Of a stretch of DNA of 23,312 nt, positions 1 to 7,629 are shown piece by piece. Positions within the stretch are counted from its first letter, which is position 1, and each line of letters opens with the position of its first letter. The stretch comes from an uncultured Bacillota bacterium. GTDB taxonomy: Bacteria; Bacillota; Clostridia; Christensenellales; UBA1242. The stretch is taken from assembly GCA_900545735.1 (NCBI GenBank), contig URAC01000007.1, positions 1-23,312 on the forward strand. The letters run 5' to 3'. The notes beneath the pieces are model-generated. The model saw nothing but the letters and a program-made list of their open reading frames with translations, was not told the origin of the DNA and made no database searches. The translations under genes were made by a program, and so were the position numbers.

Positions 1-47
1 CTACACGAGCCTTATCGTCGGCAGCGTCAGATGTGTATAAGAGACAG
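1..47. other. Nextera i5-side sequencing adapter (artefact)
   Basis: Not genomic. Positions 1-6 are the end of the Illumina P5 sequence. Positions 7-14 (GAGCCTTA) match an i5 index as I remember the Nextera set. Positions 15-28 are the Nextera read-1 adapter and 29-47 are the 19-base Tn5 mosaic end. Native sequence starts at 48. It should be trimmed before any analysis of the recJ 3' end. Confidence 0.98.
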
Positions 48-2368
48 GTTTTACAATTATTGTTTATCGATACAACAAACCCTTCGTTGTTAGAAATTGT
101 AATCAAATTTAACTCTTCAAAAATCATCAAATAAGCGTGGAAATTTTTAAACGAAGTGCGTTTTAATTTTAACATTCTGTTATAAGCGTGAAGTTCGTTA
201 ATAAATGGCTTATCGTTTATGCTTTTAAGCGCGTTGTAAAAATCTCCAATCTTTTCTCGCCTTGTGTCTATTGAAGAAAACAACTTTTTATCAAATGTTC
301 CATTTTTAGGAATGTAAATTTTTGCTTTTGAAATCTGTGAAATTTTAGCAAGATAAGACTTATCTAAAACTGGCTCTAAAAAGATTATTTTTGAATAGTC
401 TTTAAACATATTTATATCAGTTGGATAAATGCTTATTGCGTTAAATCCGCCGCTAGAATAGTTGTTAAAAACAAATTTTTGATATATGTTGTCAAGGCAA
501 TATTTATTAATAAATTCATTATAATTTGATAACTTATTTGTTACAAAAATAGTTCCAAATGGGCTTTGCTCTTTTGCTACAAAGTTGATTAAATCGCTTT
601 CATCATATTCAGCCAAATCAATTTCGCCGCCAAATTTTAAATATCTCAGCTGTTCAAGTTCTATTGCATCTAAATCACTTTTAAAGGTCTTATCAAAAGA
701 ATAATCGCCTTCAAAATATTTTACAATGCCTTTAAATGCCCCTTTATATCTTTCCTTTTGGAGTTCAAATATAAAGTGTTTGTTTGTTGCAAATTTCAAA
801 TCAAAATATTTATCAGCGCAATTAAAATATATCAAATTTAATTTGTTAGTAAAATTGATATTAAAATGTTGGTTAAAATTTTTAAGTGGGCTTATAAAAG
901 CATCATCAGCATTTATTCTGAATAATGGATTGGAATTGTCTAAACCAAAAGGCTCTAACAAAAGCAAATCTTGGAAAAATTTATCTGTTAAGTCGTTTAA
1001 ATTGATGTCCAAATCATAATAAGTTATTGGCTCAAAAGCCTTTGAAGATACATTTGCAAAAATAAAACTATTAACTCGCTTATAAAACTCGTTAAAATGC
1101 TCCTTTTTTAATGTCAGCCCCGCCGCCATCTTATGTCCACCATAGGTAACTAAAATATCGCTACAACTTGACAAAAGTTCGTGAACATTTATGTCTAACA
1201 AACTCCTTGCAGAGCCTTTAAGCACTCCATCTTCCTCTGAAAACAAGAACGCAGGACGATTGTAGGCATCAACGAGCCTTGCAGCAACAATTCCCAAAAT
1301 TCCGTGGTCCCATTTGTCGTTGAATAAAATTATCGCTCTTTCATTTGATAGGTTCGAATTTTTAAGCATTTCGATGCAATCAGCATAGCATTGATTGCAA
1401 ACAACCTGCCTTTTAGTGTTGTATTCAGCAATTTTGTTTAATTGTGTTTTAATTTCTGCTGGCGATTTTGCAAGAATGAGTTTTAAGGAGTCGCTTGCTT
1501 CCCCCATTCTTCCAGCGGCATTGAGTTTTGGTGCTATTTTAAAAGCAATATCCGTTGAACAAACATTTTTAATGCTTAACTTGTTTTCTGAAAACATTGC
1601 CTTTAACCCTGCAGGAAGATATTTTTCAAACAATTTTAGGCCGTAATAAACAATCGCCCTATTTTCCCTTGTCAAACTTACAATGTCTGCAATAGTTGCA
1701 ATGGCTGCAATAGGCAAAAATTCTGTTGCTGCATCGTGTCCTAAAAGTGCTTCACTCAATTTAAAAGCGACACCAGTTCCGCACAATTCGTGAAAATCAT
1801 AATCCTGATTGACAATCTTTGGGTTGATAACAACGCAATCAGGAATTTCTTGTGGCAATTCGTGGTGGTCGGTTACTATCATTTCAATGCCTAAACTTTT
1901 AGCATATTCGACTTCATTATTGCAAGATATTCCGCAATCAACTGTAATTATTAATTCAGGATTGTATTTCGCCTTGATTTTATCAATTACAACATTTGTT
2001 AAGCCATAGCCGTCAACAAATCTGTTTGGCAAATAATAATTTACTTTCTTGCCAAGCTTTTCAAAAGTTTTATATAAAATTGCAGTGGCTGACAATCCAT
2101 CTACATCATAATCTCCAAAAATTAAAATTCGCTTATCTGCTTTTAACGCTGACTTAATTTGCTCACACGCTTCACGCATGCCAAAAAGGCCAAAAGGCGA
2201 CATAAAATCGCTTTCACTTGGCGTTAAAAAATTTTTAATTTGTTCTTCGCTTGTAAATCCGCGAGAAAACAATAATTCCACGATTTTTTCGTGTAAATTC
2301 AATTTCTGAGCCATATCAGAAATAAGCCCAACATCAAAGTTGTGGTTGTAATATTTTCTTTGTTTCAT
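48..2368 (-). CDS. recJ: single-stranded-DNA exonuclease RecJ, 3' end cut off
   Basis: RecJ degrades single-stranded DNA 5' to 3' in recombinational and base-excision repair in the cytoplasm. Read from the ATG at 2368, the frame is open for 773 codons and runs into the adapter without a stop, so the C-terminus is missing. Bacillota RecJ is usually near 780 residues, so probably little is lost. Visible DHH-family motifs are GDYDVDG (residues 85-91), VTDHHE (165-170, the metal-binding DHH), a NAAGRMG segment near 280, and the DHHA1 motif YGGHKMAAG near 410. The last third is the poorly conserved C-terminal region. There is no strong Shine-Dalgarno; GGGA lies about six bases before the ATG. The gene is divergent from the ABC-F gene. 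Family assignment is firm. The start is likely because the N-terminal spacing to motif I fits the family. Confidence 0.95.
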
Positions 2369-2414
2369 ATTTAATCCCAATTAGCAATAGGCAAAATGCC
2401 CTTCATTTGACTTT

Positions 2415-2444
2415 ATAATAGCACTAAAATTAAATTTAACCTAA
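2415..2444 (-). promoter_or_regulatory. possible recJ promoter
   Basis: On the minus strand there is an extended -10, TGC-TATTAT (hexamer at 2415-2420, TGC at 2421-2423). The best -35 is a poor TTAGGT at 2439-2444. It would give a leader of about 40 bases before the recJ ATG. The -10 is good but the -35 is weak. Confidence 0.4.
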
Positions 2445-2459
2445 TAATTTTTTAAAAAC

Positions 2460-2488
2460 TTGCAACTTATTTTTGTATATGCTATAAT
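2460..2488 (+). promoter_or_regulatory. sigma-A-type promoter of the ABC-F gene
   Basis: TTGCAA at 2460-2465, a 17-base spacer, and TATAAT at 2483-2488 preceded by TGC, which makes an extended -10. It is followed by AGGAG at 2509-2513, five bases before the ATG at 2519. This is one of the best housekeeping promoters in the window. Confidence 0.85.
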
Positions 2489-2518
2489 GCGATGTAAAAA
2501 TAAGATTTAGGAGAAAAA

Positions 2519-4093
2519 ATGATACAAGTAAACAATGTTATGCTCCAATTTGGCGGAAGAGTGCTTTTCAAAGATGTAAATTTAAAATTTACAAAAGGCA
2601 ACTGCTATGGAATTATTGGTGCAAATGGCGCAGGCAAATCAACCTTTTTAAAGATTTTAACGGGAGAATTAGAACCTAATAAAGGTGAAGTTATATTAGA
2701 CCCAAAAGAAAGAATGTCCGTTTTGGAACAAAATCAAAACAAATATGATGACAAAACTGTTTTAGAAACTGTGCTTTTAGGTCATAAAAGATTGGTAGAA
2801 ATTGAAAAATTAAAGGAAGAATTATACTCAAAAGAAAACTTTACAGAAGAAGATGGCAATTTGGCTGCCGAATTGGAAGCGGAATATGCTGAAATTGGCG
2901 GTTGGGAAGCAGAGGCGGAAGCAAAAACTTTGCTTTCTGGAATTGGCATTGATGAAAGTTTGTATTACACTTTGATGAAGGACATCGACCCAAAACAAAA
3001 AGTTAAAGTTTTGCTCGCTCAATCTTTATTTTTAAATCCAGATATATTGGTTTTAGACGAGCCAACAAATAACTTGGACTTTAAAACAACAAGATGGCTT
3101 GAAAACTATCTTTTAAATTTTGAAAATACAGTCATTATTGTTTCTCACAACAGGCACTTTTTAAATAGAGTTTGCACACACACTTGCGATGTTGACTATG
3201 GTCAAATTAACATTTATCTTGGAAATTATGATTTTTGGTATGAAACAAGCCAACTTCTTGCAAGACAAGCAAAGGACCAAAACAAAAAAGCTGAACAAAG
3301 AGCAAAAGAATTGAAAGATTTTATTGCTCGTTTCGCTGCTAACGCTTCAAAGTCTAAACAAGCAACTTCAAGGAAGAAAGAACTTGAAAAATTGACTATT
3401 GAAGATTTCAAGCCATCTTCAAGAAAATATCCATATATCGATTTTAAATTTGAAAATGAACTTGGTAAAGAAATTTTGATGGTGGACAAACTTACCAAAA
3501 AAGGATTGTTTGAAAACTTGTCTTTCACCTTAAATCACGATGATAAAGTTGCAATTTTATCTTCAAATAGTTTGGCAGTAACAACATTATTTAACATTTT
3601 AATGGGGATTGAAGAAGCAGATAGCGGAACGTTCCGTTGGGGAAAAACTGTTAAAGTTGGATATCTGCCACAGGATAATCGCTCATATTTTGAAGGCTGC
3701 AATCTAAATCTTGTTGATTGGCTAAGGCAATTTTCAAAAGAACAAGATGCCACTTTCATTCGCGGTTGGCTTGGAAGAATGCTCTTCTCTGGCGAAGAAG
3801 CGTTAAAAGAAGTAAATGTCCTTTCAGGTGGTGAAAAAGTTAGATGTATGATGGCAAAAGCAATGCTTGAAGCGGGAAATGTTCTCTTGCTTGACGAGCC
3901 AACAAACCATTTGGACCTTGAAAGCATCACCGCTTTAAACAAAGGAATGATAAATTACAAAGGCGTTATGATGTTCGCCAGCCACGACCAAGAAATTGTT
4001 GAAACTGTTGCAAATAGGATTATTGATATAGTTTCTCCAACACAAATCATCGACAAACAATGCACCTATGAAGAATATGCAAATAAGAATTAA
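2519..4093 (+). CDS. ABC-F family ATPase, YkpA/YbiT type
   Basis: A soluble twin-ATPase protein of 524 residues with no membrane segments. ABC-F proteins act at the ribosome E-site in translation or antibiotic protection. This subgroup (YkpA/YbiT) is mostly a housekeeping translation factor, so I do not infer resistance. NBD1 has a good Walker A (GANGAGKST, 34-42), Walker B with LDEPTNNLD (179-187) and switch His210. Its ABC signature is replaced by DPKQK (157-161). The linker at about 244-300 is the charged P-site tRNA interaction motif region. NBD2 has lost Walker A: SSNSLAVTT (348-356) has no Gly-Lys. It keeps LSGGEK (435-440), LDEPTNHLD (458-466) and His489. Thus one composite ATP site is complete and the other is degenerate on both faces. 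AGGAG lies five bases before the ATG. The gene ends in a shared terminator. Confidence 0.93.
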   Translation: MIQVNNVMLQFGGRVLFKDVNLKFTKGNCYGIIGANGAGKSTFLKILTGELEPNKGEVILDPKERMSVLEQNQNKYDDKTVLETVLLGHKRLVEIEKLKEELYSKENFTEEDGNLAAELEAEYAEIGGWEAEAEAKTLLSGIGIDESLYYTLMKDIDPKQKVKVLLAQSLFLNPDILVLDEPTNNLDFKTTRWLENYLLNFENTVIIVSHNRHFLNRVCTHTCDVDYGQINIYLGNYDFWYETSQLLARQAKDQNKKAEQRAKELKDFIARFAANASKSKQATSRKKELEKLTIEDFKPSSRKYPYIDFKFENELGKEILMVDKLTKKGLFENLSFTLNHDDKVAILSSNSLAVTTLFNILMGIEEADSGTFRWGKTVKVGYLPQDNRSYFEGCNLNLVDWLRQFSKEQDATFIRGWLGRMLFSGEEALKEVNVLSGGEKVRCMMAKAMLEAGNVLLLDEPTNHLDLESITALNKGMINYKGVMMFASHDQEIVETVANRIIDIVSPTQIIDKQCTYEEYANKN

Positions 4094-4119
4094 AAAAAAC
4101 GGGAACTTCCCGTTTTTTT
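4092..4119. terminator. bidirectional intrinsic terminator
   Basis: An A-tract, then ACGGGAA, C, TTCCCGT and a T-tract: a GC-centred hairpin flanked by A and T runs that works for both converging genes. The ABC-F stop codon merges into the A-tract. The stop codon of the minus-strand gene (4118-4120) sits at the end of the T-tract. Confidence 0.9.
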
Positions 4120-4894
4120 ATAAATCCATTGCCGCGCTCATTTCATCAACAAGCGTTTTGTTGCTAACACCTTTGTTGACAACTCCATTTTCCAAATAAT
4201 AGCCATCTTTTTGCACAACAGTAGACATTGCTTCTAGCGTTTTATCTGTGATATGAAATAATTTTCGTGCATACTCGCCCATATCTTCTTCTTTTAAGCC
4301 TTTGTGATTAACAGCCCTTGGAGATTGCAATTTTTCAAGCAAAACTTTATCACCGCGGCATCTATATGTTTTATAAATTTCATCAAATTGACTTTCTGTG
4401 GCAATATGCAAATGAATATCTCCCGCTTTGATTTTTGTGCCGTCTTCATTTATATGCTCTATATTATTATGTTTGCAAACCCTTGCAACAAAAGCTGCAT
4501 TTCTTATATCCCCGTTTGGAAGATAATAAAGCGAGATTGAAGTTGAATTTTTGTCTTTAAATGTTTTTATAAGGCACATTTCAACTACTTCCTTGCCATT
4601 GACTACATTCTTATATGCGTAAATTCCGCAAGAATCATAATACTCATTTACTTGATATTGATTGCTTTTAAAATTATTTGCTTTTGCAAATTCTGAAGAC
4701 AAATTGAGCCCTTCTGTTCCTTGAACCAAGCCTTCCACCAAATATTTTGGAGAACAGATTGCCCTTTTTATAACTGATTTGCCTAATTTAATAGTTCTTT
4801 TGCATAAAAATGATTTTGATTTTAATTTCGCTATAGTGCATCTAAAATCATAAGTCTTTTTCAAAATTCCAGATAGGTTCATAAAAACTTTCAT
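4118..4894 (-). CDS. orphan protein with a basic N-terminus, function unknown
   Basis: I do not recognise this 258-residue protein. The first 50 or so residues carry about 14 Lys/Arg and only one acidic residue (Asp16). The rest looks like a mixed alpha/beta soluble domain, with AGDIHLHI near 160-167 and eight or more scattered cysteines. There is no clear signal peptide or membrane helix. Base composition and codon use look like the neighbours, so recent transfer is not evident. It is expressed from its own consensus promoter just behind the terminator of the upstream lipoprotein gene. The -10 box ends six bases before the ATG and there is no Shine-Dalgarno, so translation is probably leaderless. 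A second Met at codon 5 has no Shine-Dalgarno either. The gene is real by length, promoter and terminator; its role is unknown. Confidence 0.8.
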   Translation of the reverse strand: MKVFMNLSGILKKTYDFRCTIAKLKSKSFLCKRTIKLGKSVIKRAICSPKYLVEGLVQGTEGLNLSSEFAKANNFKSNQYQVNEYYDSCGIYAYKNVVNGKEVVEMCLIKTFKDKNSTSISLYYLPNGDIRNAAFVARVCKHNNIEHINEDGTKIKAGDIHLHIATESQFDEIYKTYRCRGDKVLLEKLQSPRAVNHKGLKEEDMGEYARKLFHITDKTLEAMSTVVQKDGYYLENGVVNKGVSNKTLVDEMSAAMDL

Positions 4895-4900
4895 ATTTTT

Positions 4901-4928
4901 ATTATATTACAAATCTTCAAATTGTCAA
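4901..4928 (-). promoter_or_regulatory. consensus promoter placed for a leaderless mRNA
   Basis: On the minus strand, TTGACA (4923-4928), a 16-base spacer and TATAAT (4901-4906) both match the consensus fully. Only six bases (4895-4900) separate the -10 from the ATG at 4894, so the expected first transcribed base is the A of the start codon. Confidence 0.85.
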
Positions 4929-4931
4929 TAT

Positions 4932-4959
4932 AAAAAAATGAGATTAAATCTCATTTTTT
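4932..4959 (-). terminator. terminator of the lipoprotein gene
   Basis: An A-tract, ATGAGATT, A, AATCTCAT, then a T-tract. The hairpin starts inside the TAA stop of the lipoprotein gene (4958-4960) and ends three bases before the -35 of the next promoter. The two genes are therefore separate transcription units despite the short gap. Confidence 0.85.
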
Positions 4960-5797
4960 AAGCCGCTGGGACTGTTTCCGTTACTTGAATATCGAAGTTG
5001 ATATTTCCATATCCAGGAATTGCTATTGTATAATTAATCGTTCTATTAACTGGTTCGGAGATGTTTCCATTGAGCCAATAATTATATAATGCTTGAGAAT
5101 AGCCTTTTGACTCACTATCAACAGTTACGTCAACGCCATAAGAAACAGTGCTTGAATTAGACATTATTTTCTTTGTGAAAACATACTTGTCTGCAGGCAC
5201 TTTTTCTTTTCCAACTGAAAGTGTCCAGCCTACAGCAGATTTTCCGCTTGTTCTTGTATGTTTAACAACAATCCTGTCATTTTCCATCGTCTTTTCAGCA
5301 GTTGCGCCAGCTGTTGTTCCAACCACAGTTACACTATCCATTGTAAGCGTTCCAGCATTTTCAAATACTGTAACTTTAAATTCTTTGTTTCCAACCATAA
5401 TTGATGTTACACCGCTCTTTGCTTCAACATAAAGCGTTGGAACTGCAACATAAAGTTTTCCATCTTCTTTCATCCAAGCAGGCGTTTCAACAAAATTGTT
5501 ATTTCCTACACTATATTTGATGTTTTCAGTTAGTGTATGACCAATTCCGTTGATAGTAACAACTTCTACATTTGTGTCAAAATCTGAACTTATTTCAACA
5601 TAAAAATTTTCTGCACTTGCTTTTGGAAGCGTTGTGTTTTCTGCTTTATTATAAAATGTTGAAATGAGCGTGTCTGCTTTTGTTTGAGCCTCTTTAACTA
5701 CATTTACATTAATCGTTTCAGTTGTGCAGCCCATTAAAACAAAACAAGATGCAACAGCCATAATTAATACAAGTGAAAGACTTAAAAATTTTTTCAT
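4958..5797 (-). CDS. putative surface lipoprotein, beta-rich, unknown function
   Basis: A 279-residue exported protein, probably lipid-anchored on the outer face of the membrane. It has a type II signal: Met-Lys-Lys, a hydrophobic stretch LSLSLVLIMAVASCFVL, then a lipobox-like LMGC with Cys24. Met at -2 is unusual but tolerated. The mature part is rich in Thr, Val and Asn and reads as beta-sandwich or Ig-like repeats; no catalytic motif is visible. The start is set by GGAGG at 5803-5807, five bases before the ATG at 5797. The frame is open upstream to a Met at 5854, but that longer start would put residues ahead of the signal peptide and has no ribosome site. It lies 56 bases behind the secreted GHTCIHF protein on the same strand, so the two are probably co-transcribed. 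Confidence 0.85.
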   Translation of the reverse strand: MKKFLSLSLVLIMAVASCFVLMGCTTETINVNVVKEAQTKADTLISTFYNKAENTTLPKASAENFYVEISSDFDTNVEVVTINGIGHTLTENIKYSVGNNNFVETPAWMKEDGKLYVAVPTLYVEAKSGVTSIMVGNKEFKVTVFENAGTLTMDSVTVVGTTAGATAEKTMENDRIVVKHTRTSGKSAVGWTLSVGKEKVPADKYVFTKKIMSNSSTVSYGVDVTVDSESKGYSQALYNYWLNGNISEPVNRTINYTIAIPGYGNINFDIQVTETVPAA

Positions 5798-5853
5798 AAA
5801 AACCTCCAATAAAATAACATTTAGATTATTTACATTAAAAAATTTTTTAAACA

Positions 5854-6504
5854 TTACATTTTAGATGAATGATTTAACAAATATTCCAACAGTTCCGCCT
5901 TGTGTTCATAAGCATAAGCAACTGCTGTTTGATGTGCTTCGTCCACACGCTTTGTTCCGTGAGTCATTGAATTTAAAAAGTGTATGCAAGTGTGACCGTC
6001 CATATTATTTCCTTCAACCAAAGTGTATCCGTGTGGCATACCATTAATAGAAGCAGCGACATACGAACCATTTATTTCAACCCAAACTGGCCTTCTAACC
6101 CAACTCCATTCTCCATTGTATATTTCTTTCATAATCGCTGTGTTAGAAGCATCTATTGGTTGGACATCGGCGTGATTATATCCCCCAACGCGAATCACTT
6201 GATAGGCTTTTTTAGTTTGACAATCAATTACTGTTGCCGTCAAAGTGTATTTGGTGAAAAAATTATTTACAACATCAAACCAATCAAGATTTGAAACATT
6301 GTCCACCTTTTCAATTATTTCAGTGTAATTTAACACATCATTTAATTTGGAACTTTCTTCCTCAAAAGCATCGTTTAATATTTTTTGCTCTTCAATTGTC
6401 AACGCGTCAAAACCAGTTTTGTATGCAGGTTGAGGCAAAACGGTTGCAAAAACGCCCATACATAAAAAAGACAAAACCAAATAGATAATCATTGAACTTT
6501 TCAT
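5854..6504 (-). CDS. secreted protein with a conserved-looking His/Cys domain (NGMPHG, GHTCIHF)
   Basis: A 216-residue protein with an N-terminal hydrophobic signal (about 5-20) and probable cleavage after VFA, so it is exported or membrane-tethered. The domain from about 90 to 195 carries H111 and D113 (GYNHADVQP), WSWVRR (133-138), NGMPHG (154-159), GHTCIHF (170-176) and H182 in THG. From memory, similar MPHG...GHxCIHF segments occur at the C-terminus of clostridial cell-wall proteins. The closely spaced His-Cys-His recalls the SHGC(I/V)(R/N) motif of L,D-transpeptidases, but I cannot confirm that fold. A peptidoglycan-acting enzyme is an inference. There is no Shine-Dalgarno upstream; a TATAAT lies about 30 bases before the ATG. 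The gene is followed on the same strand by the lipoprotein gene. Confidence 0.8.
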   Translation of the reverse strand: MKSSMIIYLVLSFLCMGVFATVLPQPAYKTGFDALTIEEQKILNDAFEEESSKLNDVLNYTEIIEKVDNVSNLDWFDVVNNFFTKYTLTATVIDCQTKKAYQVIRVGGYNHADVQPIDASNTAIMKEIYNGEWSWVRRPVWVEINGSYVAASINGMPHGYTLVEGNNMDGHTCIHFLNSMTHGTKRVDEAHQTAVAYAYEHKAELLEYLLNHSSKM

Positions 6505-6576
6505 AAATTTATTTTGTTTAGATTTAAAAAAATTATTATAAGTAATAGAAAATTTTAATTAATAATATATTACTAT

Positions 6577-7629
6577 GTGGAAAAGAACACTGGCGTATTT
6601 GGTGGAGCAATGCTTATTTTAGGTGCGACAATAGGTGCAGGGCTTGCAAGTGGACAAGAAGTCGTTATTTTTTTTGCTAAGTATGGATTTGTAAGCATTT
6701 TCTACGCATTTATTTTCTTTATATTGTTTGCTTATGGATTGATAACACTCCTAAAATACGGTCAAATGTTGAAAAATAAGCCTGATTTTTTAACCAAGCA
6801 TAAAGACAATTTTATTTTAGAAAGTTGCTTTGCAATCATCTTTTTGATTTTCTCTGCAACTATGCTTGCAGGTGCGGAATCCCTTTTAAATGACATTGTT
6901 TATTGTTCCAAGGTCCATCTTTGGTCCATTTTGATAATGTTGCTTAGTTTAATAATCATATCAAAAGACTTGAAATGGCTGATTTCAATCAATAAAATTT
7001 TAGTGCCTATAATTATAATTTCAACAATTTTAGTTTGTGCATTTTCATTTACAGTTTCATCTCAATCTGACTTTGCATTTACATTTGACATTTCAAACTT
7101 CGCCTTCTTAACAATTTCAACAATTTTATATGCCGCTTGCAATTTGATGGTCAACAGCAAAATCGCAGTCGGATTAGGAACTAAAATTAAAGAAAAAAAT
7201 ATAAAAAAAGTGGCGATTATCACAAGTTTTATAATCTTTGTAATAATTGCCACAATCATCTTAACTTTGCTTTTAAATGATAATAGTTTGTTATTTGCAG
7301 ATTTGCCTCTTGTTTATTTAGCGTTTATGATAAATCCTACAGTCGGCTATATTTATTCTTTTATTATTCTAGCCTGCATATTAACAACTTTGTTTGCAAC
7401 TTTTTATTCTTTAAAAGAAAGCGTTCATCTAAAAGTCAAATCAAATTTTGCATCATTTTTAATTTCTGCCATTTCAATCTTTATATTAAGCCTATTTGGC
7501 TTTGAAAGCATCATAAGATATTCCTATCCAATTATAGGCGCTATCGGAATTATTATGATATTCAACATTAAAAATCGCATGGCTTGCAGCGATTGTGAAT
7601 GTTCTTGCGAAATTAAAACTTTAAAATAA
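6577..7629 (+). CDS. YkvI-like multi-pass membrane protein, putative transporter
   Basis: A 350-residue, very hydrophobic protein with about ten predicted membrane segments. The N-terminal GATIGAGLASGQEVVIFF (17-34) matches the GTVVGAGFATGKE-type opening of the YkvI family, distantly related to APC-type secondary transporters. The substrate is unknown. The start is GTG at 6577, because the ATG two bases earlier is in another frame. The family N-terminus also begins only about ten residues before the first helix. No Shine-Dalgarno precedes it, and TATATT ends five bases upstream, so a leaderless or near-leaderless mRNA is possible. The tail is odd: it ends in Cys337, Cys340, Cys342 and Cys344 with acidic residues between. 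The last nine bases overlap the end of fhs on the opposite strand, with no terminator between them. Confidence 0.82.
   Translation: MEKNTGVFGGAMLILGATIGAGLASGQEVVIFFAKYGFVSIFYAFIFFILFAYGLITLLKYGQMLKNKPDFLTKHKDNFILESCFAIIFLIFSATMLAGAESLLNDIVYCSKVHLWSILIMLLSLIIISKDLKWLISINKILVPIIIISTILVCAFSFTVSSQSDFAFTFDISNFAFLTISTILYAACNLMVNSKIAVGLGTKIKEKNIKKVAIITSFIIFVIIATIILTLLLNDNSLLFADLPLVYLAFMINPTVGYIYSFIILACILTTLFATFYSLKESVHLKVKSNFASFLISAISIFILSLFGFESIIRYSYPIIGAIGIIMIFNIKNRMACSDCECSCEIKTLK

Noticed and set aside
726..2009. Three plus-strand open frames of 66-97 codons
   Set aside because: They lie wholly inside recJ, which reads cleanly on the minus strand with all DHH/DHHA1 motifs. They have no ribosome site and no recognisable product.
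2519..4093. Antibiotic-resistance ABC-F (Vga/Lsa/Msr type)
   Set aside because: The sequence follows the YkpA/YbiT housekeeping pattern, including its altered second site, and lacks the long resistance-type linker as far as I can judge.
5798..5854. Longer start of the lipoprotein gene at 5854
   Set aside because: The 19 extra residues precede a complete lipoprotein signal peptide. The GGAGG site lies before the internal ATG at 5797.
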